A stretch of DNA of 64,000 nucleotides, from assembly GCF_042677865.1 (NCBI RefSeq), contig NZ_JBHUDD010000058.1, forward strand, positions 1 through 64,000. The letters run 5' to 3'. Positions within the stretch are counted from its first letter, which is position 1; each line of letters opens with the position of its first letter. The DNA is from Lutimaribacter salitolerans. Its GTDB lineage: Bacteria > Pseudomonadota > Alphaproteobacteria > Rhodobacterales > Rhodobacteraceae. The notes beneath the pieces are model-generated. The model was given only the letters and a program-made list of their open reading frames with translations, did no database searches and had not been told where the DNA came from. The translations under genes and the position numbers were made by a program. Shown here one piece after another: positions 1 through 7,648 of this stretch.

Positions 1-80
1 CGGATGTTAACAATGCAGGTGGGTCAGTTTTAGATGATCATAACCCACCCAAGTGGGTCACTTTTGCATGCCGATTCACA
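1..80. mobile_element. Probable IS21-family element terminus (partial)
   Basis: Two direct repeats of GTGGGTCA(G/C)TTTT start at 19 and 53, 34 bp apart, and the segment ends in GATTCACA at 80. Repeated short motifs just inside a terminus that ends in CA are typical of IS21-family ends, and this wording (GTGGGTCA..TTTT..GATTCACA) matches my memory of such ends. No transposase genes are visible because the window begins here. The Gly/Ser repeat tract starts immediately after position 80, so the element seems to have inserted into that gene. A hairpin ACCCAC-CCAA-GTGGGT (43-58) also lies here. Recognition rests on motif memory, not on a database match. Confidence 0.55.
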
Positions 81-453
81 GTCCAGCGGATCCGGCGGAA
101 CCTCGGGCACGGGTGGTGGCGCATCCACGTCCAGCGGACCTGGCGGAACCTCGGGCACGGGTGGTGGTGCATCCACGTCCAGCGGATCTGGCGGCACTTC
201 GGGTGCGGGCGGAGGTGCATCCACGTCCAGCGGACCGGGTGGAACCTCGGGTGCAGGTGGCGGTGCGTCGTCATCCAGCGGGCCGGGCGGTACCTCAGGC
301 GCGTCGGGCGGTGGGTCTGCCTCGGCAGGATCCGGCGGTGCGTCGGCGGCCGATGGCGGTGGGTCTGCTTCGGCAGGACCTGGCGGCGCATCGGCTGCTG
401 ATGGTGGCGGGTCTGCTTCGGCGGGTCCTGGTGGCGTGTCTGCAGCGGAGTGA
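34..453 (+). pseudogene. Gly/Ser-repeat protein, 3' remnant cut by the insertion element
   Basis: The reading frame is open from 34 to a TGA at 451-453 and encodes 139 residues, almost wholly Gly, Ser, Thr and Ala in 16-residue repeats. The first 16 residues (34-80) come from the putative insertion-sequence end, and no signal peptide is present, so the original 5' part was probably lost or lies on the far side of the element. The stop is 4 bases before the ATG at 458, so this gene was probably first in the operon with the HfaA-like, HfaB-like and paralogous exported-protein genes. Low-complexity Gly/Ser proteins of this kind are often surface or matrix proteins; no function is assigned. It could instead be a complete small protein that starts at 34. 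Confidence 0.45.
81..450 (+). repeat. 48-bp minisatellite, about 7.7 imperfect copies
   Basis: Tandem units of 48 bp, each encoding 16 residues of the type SSGPGGTSGTGGGAST in frame 1. Early copies differ at one or two codons (GS/GP, GTG/GAG); the last three drift to SAGPGGASAADGGGSA. Substitutions mostly keep Gly, Ser, Ala or Thr, which suggests that this plus-strand frame is or was translated. There are no unique spacers, so it is not a CRISPR array. Confidence 0.85.
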
Positions 454-457
454 TGCG

Positions 458-1006
458 ATGACCCCCCAAGCCTCCACACTGATGCGCATCGGATTTGTTG
501 CTGCGTGCCTCGTCTTGTTTCCCCTGACAAAGGGGCAGGCGCAGTCCTTTTCCTCGGCTGGTCAAAACTGGTCCGTTGGTTGGGGGTTTCCCACGCCATC
601 TGACCGAAGCTTGTCGTTGCAACAGGCGCAGGCCATCCGCCAGGCCGAGATGACTGCGGGTCCGTCAACGGTCGTGACCAACTACAACGAGTACTACAAC
701 GACAACCGCTCCAGCTATCAGGAAGTGACTGGTGAAGTGCTCGAACTGGGCACGATCGACTTTCAACTGAACGGTGACCGCATCGGCCAGAACACGAACT
801 CGATCGGCTCGATGAACACCGGCACCACGAACATCGACGTTGTTGGCAGCAACAACGAGATCGTGGCCACGAACGCCGCAGAAACCCAAGGCTGCGTGGA
901 TGGCAGCATCCAACAGGAAACCAGCAGCTACGACTCGATCGCCTCGCCGTCGGGAATCGACATCAGTGTCAACTCGACCGGGCGCGACATGACTTGCGCC
1001 GACTAA
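458..1006 (+). CDS. HfaA/curlin-like small exported protein
   Basis: The product is 182 residues, or 174 if translation starts at the ATG at 482, which begins the likely signal peptide (MRIGFVAACLVLFPLTKGQAQ). The mature part is rich in Asn, Ser, Thr and Gln, with a stretch of IG-N-T-N-IG/TTNIDVVGSNNEIV character. This resembles the short Asn-rich strand repeats of curlins and of the holdfast anchor protein HfaA. Two cysteines lie in the C-terminal part (QGCVDGS and the DMTCAD end). The next gene encodes an HfaB/CsgG-type outer-membrane lipoprotein, the known partner of HfaA in Caulobacter, which supports the call. It is likely a secreted surface subunit or anchor. The family match is by pattern only; sequence identity to HfaA looks low. 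Confidence 0.55.
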   Translation: MTPQASTLMRIGFVAACLVLFPLTKGQAQSFSSAGQNWSVGWGFPTPSDRSLSLQQAQAIRQAEMTAGPSTVVTNYNEYYNDNRSSYQEVTGEVLELGTIDFQLNGDRIGQNTNSIGSMNTGTTNIDVVGSNNEIVATNAAETQGCVDGSIQQETSSYDSIASPSGIDISVNSTGRDMTCAD

Positions 1007-1041
1007 ACCGGCGCATTCTCACAAAAACAGGCGGTCGGGCA

Positions 1042-2433
1042 GTGGGGCCCAATGCCGCTATCGGAGCGAAGATTTTGCAGGGCAGATGGTTGTTAATGGC
1101 GATTGCCGCGTTGGGCGTTTCCGGGTGCGCGTTCGTGCCACCGGGCGTGACCTCGGCGCGTGGCGATAACGCCGATCTTGTTGATGGCCCGCCGATCGAG
1201 GATGTGGTGACCGCCTTTGACGAGGCTCTGACCTGCCTGCGTGGCAAGGTGCAGCCCGGGATCACCTTCGCGGTGGGGCAGATCGTCGATGCCACCGGCA
1301 AGGAAAGCTATGCCGAGGGCGCGACCGGCAAGTTCGTGACCCAAGGTGCCGGTGAGATGGTTCAGTCGTCGCTGTTTCGTGCCGGGGTAACGGTCGTGAA
1401 CCGCCGTGACCCGAATATTCCGATTGTCGAAACCCAATGGGGCATCCGCGACCTGACCCAGCAGATGCCGGTGAACTTCTACATCTCGGGCAGCATCAAC
1501 AGCCTCGATTTCATCCCCGGTGGCGGTTTCAGCGTGCAGCTTGCCGGGGCGGGGCCGCGGTATCGCCAGAACCGCATCCTGATCGGGCTGGACCTGACGA
1601 TGACCGATGCCTTTACCGGGCGCATCGTCGCCAACGTGCCTTTACAAAAGCAGATATTCTCGCGCGAGGTCGGCGCGTCTATGGGCCGGTTCTTTGGCGA
1701 AACGCTGGTCAGCCTGGAAATGGGCGGGCAAGAGCGCGAGGCCGTGCATTTCGCCCTGCGCCAGATGCTGAGCTTTGCGACATTCGAATTGCTGGGCCAG
1801 TTGATGAACGTGTCCACCTTTGCGCCCTGCAAGGAAAAGGTCAGCCCGTTCTACGGCGCTATCGAACACACCGGCACCTCGGATCCCGACGCGCTGCAAA
1901 ACGCTGTGCGCAACGGCGAGGCGGCCCGCGAGGCACAGCAGGCCGCCCGGATGGCCGCGCAAGCGCCGCCGCAGCAGCAGCGACCCCAAGCCGCCCGCAG
2001 CATCGACGAGCAGGTCAAGGAACTGGCGAATCACGTGATGGTTTTCGGCGCGCGCGCCGTTGCCGCCGCCGAGGAGTCGCTTGCGGCCGAGAATACCAAC
2101 GAGGCCGCAAAGAAGGCCGCCGAGGCGACCGAACTGCTGCGCGGGGCAGTGCAGATCCTGCAGCGCGCGGCGGAACTGGGCCTTGACGGTCCGTCCGGGG
2201 ATGCCGCCGCGCTGGTGGTCGAGCGGGCGATGACCGTCGTCTCCGAGGCGCAGGAAGACCTGACCAAGCGGATGGAGCAGCCACGCCCCACACCCGACAG
2301 CGAAACAACCGAACCGGGCGTCCCCACACCGCCCGCAGAGGGGGCGACCATTCCTGCCCCGTCGTCCCCTCGACCCTCTGCCGCCCCCATCCCCGGCTCA
2401 GCCGCGGAACAACGGATGGGGGCCCCCGAATGA
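1042..2433 (+). CDS. hfaB: HfaB/CsgG-family outer-membrane secretion lipoprotein
   Basis: A CsgG-like protein, the family that forms the outer-membrane pore exporting curli subunits (CsgG) or holdfast-anchor proteins (HfaB). A short hydrophobic stretch ends in a lipobox-like ALGVSGC, giving a lipidated Cys. The CsgG domain follows over about residues 35-270, with family-like segments such as TGKFVTQGAGEMVQSSLFRAG, VNFYISGSI and GLDLTMTDAFTGRIV. After about residue 290 comes an Ala/Gln/Glu-rich, probably helical extension and a Pro/Thr-rich tail, making 463 residues against about 280 for CsgG. The start is uncertain: GTG at 1042 gives a plausible signal sequence, while a TTG at 994 would overlap the upstream gene and the ATG at 1096 leaves too short an N-region. 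It is cotranscribed with the exported proteins on either side. Confidence 0.8.
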   Translation: MGPNAAIGAKILQGRWLLMAIAALGVSGCAFVPPGVTSARGDNADLVDGPPIEDVVTAFDEALTCLRGKVQPGITFAVGQIVDATGKESYAEGATGKFVTQGAGEMVQSSLFRAGVTVVNRRDPNIPIVETQWGIRDLTQQMPVNFYISGSINSLDFIPGGGFSVQLAGAGPRYRQNRILIGLDLTMTDAFTGRIVANVPLQKQIFSREVGASMGRFFGETLVSLEMGGQEREAVHFALRQMLSFATFELLGQLMNVSTFAPCKEKVSPFYGAIEHTGTSDPDALQNAVRNGEAAREAQQAARMAAQAPPQQQRPQAARSIDEQVKELANHVMVFGARAVAAAEESLAAENTNEAAKKAAEATELLRGAVQILQRAAELGLDGPSGDAAALVVERAMTVVSEAQEDLTKRMEQPRPTPDSETTEPGVPTPPAEGATIPAPSSPRPSAAPIPGSAAEQRMGAPE

Positions 2434-2569
2434 CGTCAAGCCACGCAGCGGCATCGACGCACGAGAACCCTTTCTGAAACAGAGAGGGAAAACCCGGGCC
2501 CCCTGACGAAACCCGGAAAACATCATGGCCCAAGGGGGAGCTGTGAGGAACGTTACAAGAGGACGAGTC

Positions 2570-3526
2570 ATGAAAAGACTTCTCGCAACTACCGCCGTCG
2601 CAACGATGGCATTCGCCGGCGCCGCATCGGCACAATCCGTGCTGGAGCGTGTTCTGGGCCAGATCGACAACGCCACCAACCTGGCATCGGTCAACGGCAC
2701 CTTCGCAAACATCGCCGAGAACATCGGTGTCATCGGCGGTGAAAACCAGTACGTTGTTCCGACCGGCCTGTTCGTCGACGGTATTGCCGAAGATGGCGAC
2801 GGGGCAATCACCATCACGCAGGCTCAGTTCGACAACATCGTGGACACCGCCGCAAACGACCTGATCGCAGGGATCACCGAAGTAGGAGAAGGCGACGACC
2901 TCCGTTTCGTGGTCGAAGGCGACTTCGGCGGCGGTCTTTCGGTTCCGGCAAACGCCTTCGTGACTCGCGAAGCCGCAGAAGCCTTCGCACGTCAGTCCGC
3001 TCTGACGGCAGCGACCGCGTCGGTGCTTACCGTCATCCCGGGTACGGGTACCATCCTGAACGCGATCGACGGTTCGATTAACAACGTGATCGAAGGGCTG
3101 GATGAGGCGCTTCAGACCGCATCAGTCGGCGATGTTTCGGCCATCGAGTTTGTGCTGCCAACTGTTGAATTCGGCGACATGGCCACCACGGCTCTGGGCG
3201 CGGTCAACACCGGCGACATCACGCTTGGCGTGAACTCTTCTGTTGAGGAAGCCAAGACCTCGACCACCGGCGCAATCAATGCCGTTGTGGACCAACTGGG
3301 CGGTTCCGAAGGCACAGGCGCGATCGTGCTGAACATTGCATCGAACGCGACTGACGTGATCGGCTCGGTCAACAACACTCTCACTGGGGTCAACGGCAAG
3401 GTTGGCGATCTGTCGACCACCGCACTGGGCGCGGTCAACACCGGCACGATCGTGTCCGGCGTGGACGCAGCCGTGGCCGGCATCGTCGGCTCGACTTCGG
3501 GTGGCGCGGCTGTCGCAACCGAATAA
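2570..3526 (+). CDS. Exported repeat protein, putative HfaB-dependent substrate
   Basis: A 318-residue protein with a clear signal peptide (MKRLLATTAVATMAFAGAASA) followed by QSVLERVL. The start at 2570 has AGAGGA a few bases upstream. The C-terminal half repeats DxxTTALGAVNTGxIxxGV twice (about residues 204 and 284) and contains VLNIASNATDVIGSVNNTL between them. Asn/Gly/Thr-rich strand-like repeats and the absence of cysteine fit a self-assembling surface protein. The next gene encodes a shorter paralogue with the same VLERVL, LNIASNA and AIGAVNTG blocks. Function is unknown; export through the HfaB-like pore is inferred from the neighbourhood. Confidence 0.7.
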   Translation: MKRLLATTAVATMAFAGAASAQSVLERVLGQIDNATNLASVNGTFANIAENIGVIGGENQYVVPTGLFVDGIAEDGDGAITITQAQFDNIVDTAANDLIAGITEVGEGDDLRFVVEGDFGGGLSVPANAFVTREAAEAFARQSALTAATASVLTVIPGTGTILNAIDGSINNVIEGLDEALQTASVGDVSAIEFVLPTVEFGDMATTALGAVNTGDITLGVNSSVEEAKTSTTGAINAVVDQLGGSEGTGAIVLNIASNATDVIGSVNNTLTGVNGKVGDLSTTALGAVNTGTIVSGVDAAVAGIVGSTSGGAAVATE

Positions 3527-3537
3527 TACGCTACCAG

Positions 3538-3562
3538 AGGGGGCGGCCTGCCCGCCCCCTTT
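3538..3562 (+). terminator. GC-rich hairpin terminator or attenuator
   Basis: AGGGGGCGG pairs with CCGCCCCCT across a 5-nt loop and is followed by only three T. It lies between the two paralogous exported-protein genes, so it probably terminates or attenuates transcription into the second one. Confidence 0.6.
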
Positions 3563-3580
3563 ACTCAAAACACCGCTGGC

Positions 3581-4249
3581 TTGATTGTCGGAGGAAAAGA
3601 CATCCCCCGAATATCCCTTTTCTGCTGCATCGCGGCGACCATGATTTCTACCGGCACCGCTCGCTCCGAGACGGTGCTTGAACGCGTTTTGGCCGCCTGG
3701 AATGGCGCGCCCCTGACCGGTACCTATGTCAACGCCGCAATGTCCGCCGATTTTCTGCGGCGGTTCGATCCGGCCCTTACCGGAATCGACGGCTCGATCA
3801 CCAACATAATCCTTGGGGTCGATCCGGTGCGCCCCCACGATTTTTCCACATATGCCATGGATGTCACCAGCGGTCTCGGGGTTTGGGACGTCGGCAATCA
3901 GACCGGTCTGGGGCTTGGCGGTGTCAATTCGGGCGCTGTTTTTCTGGACCGGATGCAAGACAAGACCGCGGGTATCCAGGCCGGCGCAAACGCGGCGGTA
4001 GATCAGGCGACGACCAGCGCCACAGCCTCCTATCAAGGGCAGGTCACGCAGTTGGGCGGCACTGACCGCAGTGCCAAGCTGGCCCTCAACATCGCCTCGA
4101 ACGCGCTGGCGGTTCAGGGCAGGGTCACCAACACGATGGCCCGCGTCAATGCATCGGTCGGCACGATCACCGCAACCGCCATCGGCGCGGTCAACACCGG
4201 CGAGATCCGGGCCGGGGTGTCCGACGTGGTCGCCGGGTTGACAAGGTGA
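3581..4249 (+). CDS. Shorter exported paralogue with AIGAVNTG repeat
   Basis: This is a paralogue of the preceding exported protein: both have VLERVL just after the signal peptide, an LNIASNALAVQ/LNIASNATDVI block and a TAxGAVNTGxI repeat near the C-terminus. The signal peptide reads (I/M)PRISLFCCIAATMISTGTARS. The annotated start is a TTG at 3581, but the only good ribosome-binding site, GGAGG at 3590-3594, sits seven bases before an ATC codon at 3602 that opens the signal peptide. Initiation may therefore occur at a non-AUG codon, or an ATG was mutated. A GC hairpin upstream may lower its expression relative to the first paralogue. Function is unknown; it is probably a second secreted subunit. 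Confidence 0.65.
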   Translation: MIVGGKDIPRISLFCCIAATMISTGTARSETVLERVLAAWNGAPLTGTYVNAAMSADFLRRFDPALTGIDGSITNIILGVDPVRPHDFSTYAMDVTSGLGVWDVGNQTGLGLGGVNSGAVFLDRMQDKTAGIQAGANAAVDQATTSATASYQGQVTQLGGTDRSAKLALNIASNALAVQGRVTNTMARVNASVGTITATAIGAVNTGEIRAGVSDVVAGLTR

Positions 4250-4291
4250 CCCGATCGCGCCGACGGATCGCGATCCTTTGGATATCTATAT

Positions 4292-4452
4292 GATACCTAA
4301 AGATGATTTGCGAACACGGGCCGTGAAGGGGAATAACTCAACCCTAGGGGGGACTGTTGCCGCTAGTCCAGGCAATGGAAAGTCACTGCTCACATTCGCT
4401 CGCCCTAGGCACCTGAACCACGCCAACCCCCAATTTGGCGTGGTTCTTTTTT
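4292..4452 (+). ncRNA. Possible small structured RNA ending at an intrinsic terminator
   Basis: The 245-bp gap after the exported-protein operon holds several overlapping inverted repeats (GGACT/AGTCC, TTGCC/GGCAA, CCTAGG twice) and ends at a strong intrinsic terminator. The terminator is 165 bp beyond the last stop codon, farther than a simple 3' UTR needs. No coding sequence is convincing. It may be an independent small RNA or a long structured 3' UTR; the family is not recognised. Confidence 0.25.
4416..4452 (+). terminator. Strong intrinsic terminator
   Basis: An 11-bp stem (AACCACGCCAA with TTGGCGTGGTT) with an 8-nt loop is followed by CTTTTTTT. It ends the plus-strand operon and faces the 3' end of the minus-strand histidine kinase gene. 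Confidence 0.9.
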
Positions 4453-4494
4453 TGCCGATTTCATCGCAAGAAAACGCCCGTCACCGTCGCCGCT

Positions 4495-7143
4495 TCAAGC
4501 CGAAAGTGCGTCAGATAAAAGGCCTTCGAGGGCGCTTTGACACTGCGACAGTTCGATCTCGATTCTCGGAACGCTGATTTCCACGCTGTCCGCATCTTCC
4601 AGGCGCAACGCGTCTTCCAGCGTCCTGAAAGCATCGTGCAGCCGTTGTGCGCCAATCATACCCAGGCTACCGATTGCCGAGTGCACCAGATCGGCCACCT
4701 CGGCGGCGGGCAGCTCGGCCTCCTTGACCGCGCACAACGCCGCTTGTGCATCCTCGATTGTGCGGGTGACGATGCGCCGGGTTTTCTCGGTGCCTATCAT
4801 CCCGTTCAGATCCTGCAGGTTTGTCAGAACAAAGTGATCCGACGCATGTGCGGTGCCTTTTGCAAGGCCTGCCTGGACCTGCGTATCCGGATCGGGTTGC
4901 GCAGTGTTTGAGGAAACGGGACCAAGTACGGCCCGAAGATCCTGCAGCGAGAAGGGTTTGAGAAGCATCGTTTCGAAACCGAACTGGTCAAGGCGCTCGT
5001 CACAACCCGCCTCTGTGCCGGCTGTCCCGACATTGGCCGTAACGGCGACGATGCGCGCGCTTTGGCTCAGCCCTGTCTGGCGCAACCGTGTGGCGCATTC
5101 GCGGCCGTTCATGCCGGGCATGTTCAGATCCATCAAAACGATATCGAATCGCGTTCGCGATGCCAGGTCGATGGCCATTGGCCCGTTTTCTGCCAACTCT
5201 ACGTCTTGCCCCAGATTCCCCAGCATCTTGGAAATGACCAGACGGTTGATGCTGTTGTCGTCTACGACAAGCACCTTGTAGCGGTGCAGGATGGGCGCGG
5301 GTTCGTGGGACCAGAATTGATCCGACTTGCTGTCGGGTGCCTGCAGATACGGAAACTCGAACCAGAACAGGCTTCCCCAGCCTTCGCTGCTTTGCACCCC
5401 GATGCGCCCGCCCAAGGCTTCAACCGCGCGCTTGAAGATTCCAAGACCCAGTCCGGTGCCTGAAATGTCACTTGCCGGACCTTGTTCAGCGGTCTCGAAA
5501 TCCTCGAAAATGCGCTGCTGATCGTGTTGCGAAATGCCGATACCGGTGTCTTCGACCTCGATGCGCATTTGCCCTGGCTGCGTGGGGCTTTCGCACATCC
5601 TTACCTCGACAGTCCCGTTCTCGGTGAATTTCGTGGCATTGCGCACAAGGTTGATCAGGGCATAGCGAAACGCCTTGCGGTTGACCAGTATCTGGGATGC
5701 CCCGGACCAGCTGTTTTCGAACGTCACCGTGGTAGACTTCAACGTGGCAACCGGCTGCACCTGCGTGATGATCTCGGACACGAGGGCTGACGGGTCAAAT
5801 GCGTCAAGGCCCTTGAGGTTCTTGCCCAGGTTCACTTCGGTCGCTTCCAGCACCTCGTCCAGTATCTCCCGCGCCGACGTGGCCGAAACCTGCGCCGTGG
5901 ACACGAGGTCTTGCAACTCTTCGTTCCTGCTTTGCGGGTTTGACATCAACTCCAATGCGGCCGTTATGCCATGCAGGGGGGTGCGCAATTCGTGGCTTAC
6001 GACCGCCAGAAACCGCTCCTTGTTGCGGGCAAGCCGCTCGGCCTCCAGCTTGGCGTTGCGCAGCAGTTGTTCGGTTTGCGCCTGCTTGCTGACATCTCGG
6101 AAGAAAGAGATGACGATCGGTTTTCCCTGCCCGTCTATCTCGGGGACCGAGACGACCTCGGCTATGAATTCAGAGCCGTTCTCCCGGTTGCACAGTATGC
6201 GCATGGGCCCACGGTTCAGCAGGCTCGTTCTGTCAGGCTCATCCAGAGAGCCGAACTCTTGCCTGAACTTGTCCGCAAAACGAGGAAGCACCAACGAACG
6301 GCAGGCCTCGCGGCCTACCATCTGGTCACGGTCCCTGCCGAAAAGATCCTGGGCTGCCCTGTTGCATGATGTGATCTTGCCGTTGGCGTCCATCAGTACG
6401 ATCGCGTCCTGTGCCGCGTTGAATGTGCGCTTGAGCGTGGTCGACATCCGGCTCAGCCCGCGCGTTCGCTGCGCAAGGTCGCTGGCCAGCTTGCCCGCGA
6501 TGGCAATGATGATCCCCAACACCACGACCATGAACACCGCCACGAAGGCAAACGACCGTGCCATGCTCATGTTGCTGTCGAACCTGTCCGAGGACGCCGT
6601 CGTGATGTATTTCAGCGCCAGAACGGTGATCTGGCGCACATTGTCGGCGTGCCGCTCCATCTGCGTCTGCAAGCCGTGCAATCGTGCAGCGTCCCATTTG
6701 GTTGTGTCATCGAAAATGCGCGCCATCTGCGCCAGGTCTGTTTCGACGACCTGCCAGCGTTGGTTGAAAGCGTCGTTCAGACCCTTGAATTCCGACAGGG
6801 TGGAAAAGCGCGCCGACAAAACCTGCACACGGCTGTAGTAGATATCAAAGGCTAGAAAAGCGTCACGGGCGGGCCGATAATCGCCGGTTTGTTCCGCTCG
6901 TAGCGTGTCGATCAGGATCGCGCGCTGTAGTTTCAGATGATCCACCTCAAGCTGTGCAACCAGCCAGGTCGAATTATCCAGTTGGGAAGAGCGGAAATCG
7001 TTGATCTTGGTATGCGATTGTTGTGCCAGATACAGCAAAACCACCAGGCCCAGAACCGCAAGGGTCGTCGCGGTGAAAAACATCATTCGGGGCTGAATCT
7101 GCCCCGTCGACACGTCCGTTTCGTGGTTTGAAAACGACAGCAA
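4495..7143 (-). CDS. Hybrid sensor histidine kinase (PAS-HisKA-HATPase-REC-HPt)
   Basis: An 882-residue inner-membrane phosphorelay kinase. Membrane segments at about 20-42 and 197-217 flank a helical periplasmic domain. They are followed by a PAS domain (about 238-355), HisKA with His384 in VVSHELRTPLHG, HATPase_c with N-box NLVRNATKF and G-boxes DTGIGIS and GTGLGLG, a receiver domain with Asp672 in LMDLNMPGMNG and Lys729, and a C-terminal HPt domain with His821 in LVHSAIGSLGMIG. All phosphotransfer residues are present, so the relay can run His-Asp-His inside one protein; the final response regulator is not next to it. Translation starts at a TTG one base after the stop of the gene for the Cys-less molybdopterin-fold protein, so the two are coupled and the periplasmic protein is a likely signal partner. 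Confidence 0.93.
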   Translation of the reverse strand: MLSFSNHETDVSTGQIQPRMMFFTATTLAVLGLVVLLYLAQQSHTKINDFRSSQLDNSTWLVAQLEVDHLKLQRAILIDTLRAEQTGDYRPARDAFLAFDIYYSRVQVLSARFSTLSEFKGLNDAFNQRWQVVETDLAQMARIFDDTTKWDAARLHGLQTQMERHADNVRQITVLALKYITTASSDRFDSNMSMARSFAFVAVFMVVVLGIIIAIAGKLASDLAQRTRGLSRMSTTLKRTFNAAQDAIVLMDANGKITSCNRAAQDLFGRDRDQMVGREACRSLVLPRFADKFRQEFGSLDEPDRTSLLNRGPMRILCNRENGSEFIAEVVSVPEIDGQGKPIVISFFRDVSKQAQTEQLLRNAKLEAERLARNKERFLAVVSHELRTPLHGITAALELMSNPQSRNEELQDLVSTAQVSATSAREILDEVLEATEVNLGKNLKGLDAFDPSALVSEIITQVQPVATLKSTTVTFENSWSGASQILVNRKAFRYALINLVRNATKFTENGTVEVRMCESPTQPGQMRIEVEDTGIGISQHDQQRIFEDFETAEQGPASDISGTGLGLGIFKRAVEALGGRIGVQSSEGWGSLFWFEFPYLQAPDSKSDQFWSHEPAPILHRYKVLVVDDNSINRLVISKMLGNLGQDVELAENGPMAIDLASRTRFDIVLMDLNMPGMNGRECATRLRQTGLSQSARIVAVTANVGTAGTEAGCDERLDQFGFETMLLKPFSLQDLRAVLGPVSSNTAQPDPDTQVQAGLAKGTAHASDHFVLTNLQDLNGMIGTEKTRRIVTRTIEDAQAALCAVKEAELPAAEVADLVHSAIGSLGMIGAQRLHDAFRTLEDALRLEDADSVEISVPRIEIELSQCQSALEGLLSDALSA

Positions 7144-7144
7144 G

Positions 7145-7648
7145 TCAGTCCAACGTCAACTTGTAAAGCTGCCAGATGCTCTGTGCATATACCCTTTCAT
7201 CCCGGAAATCGGGATGGCTGTCGTAAGGATAGACCAGCCACAGCGGCCCTCGCTCCCGGACTGAAAACCTTTCTCCATCCATGCGCGTGGCCACGATAGG
7301 ATAGGCATCGCTTGACCCGATTTCTGCAATCACCATGTTGTAGTCGTTCAAGGCAAAGGCCCTGATGGTCTTTGACGAAGCCCCAATACTCTCGATGACG
7401 GCCGACAGCGCGGGGCCTGAGAATGTGACAACACCTTCGGTCCAGATCGTGCTTGTCTCAAAACTTGTCTGCGGCAAGGCGTCTAGATGCTCTATTCCGA
7501 AGACGTGCGTCGTTTTCTCGGCGGACTCGGTGACTTCGGCTGTCAACAGGGCGTCACCGGGGTTGTTGACGTTGGACTCTGCAAAAGCAAGGGAGGGCTG
7601 GACTGTCATCAAAAGCATGACAACCAAAGACAGTATTTTGTTTCGCAT
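7145..7648 (-). CDS. Exported sulfite-oxidase-like (molybdopterin-fold) protein lacking the Cys ligand
   Basis: A 167-residue protein with signal peptide MRNKILSLVVMLLMTVQPSLAFA and a single small domain of the type usually annotated as molybdopterin-dependent oxidoreductase. Conserved blocks are VVTFSGPALSAVIESIG, ALNDYNMVI and GPLWLVYPYD followed by a WQL end. It contains no cysteine at all, although the sulfite-oxidase family binds molybdenum through one. It is therefore unlikely to be a normal molybdoenzyme and may bind a ligand or act as a sensor. Its gene is directly upstream of the hybrid kinase gene with one base between them. A paralogue at 58599-59147 is also fused by overlap to a kinase gene. 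Start ATG at 7648, preceded by GAGGAA. Confidence 0.75.
   Translation of the reverse strand: MRNKILSLVVMLLMTVQPSLAFAESNVNNPGDALLTAEVTESAEKTTHVFGIEHLDALPQTSFETSTIWTEGVVTFSGPALSAVIESIGASSKTIRAFALNDYNMVIAEIGSSDAYPIVATRMDGERFSVRERGPLWLVYPYDSHPDFRDERVYAQSIWQLYKLTLD

Noticed and set aside
85..450. Possible CRISPR array
   Set aside because: Repeats are contiguous and in frame, with no unique spacers and no cas genes.
30..668. Long minus-strand Pro-rich reading frame over the minisatellite
   Set aside because: It is the antisense of the Gly/Ser repeats and of the signal-peptide protein; no ribosome-binding site and no conserved domain.
4278..4577. 99-residue open frame over the intergenic terminator
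   Set aside because: It runs through an 11-bp terminator stem and antisense to the kinase gene; no domain.
7145..7648. Classic molybdoenzyme of the sulfite-oxidase family
   Set aside because: No Cys residue anywhere in the protein, so the molybdenum ligand is absent.
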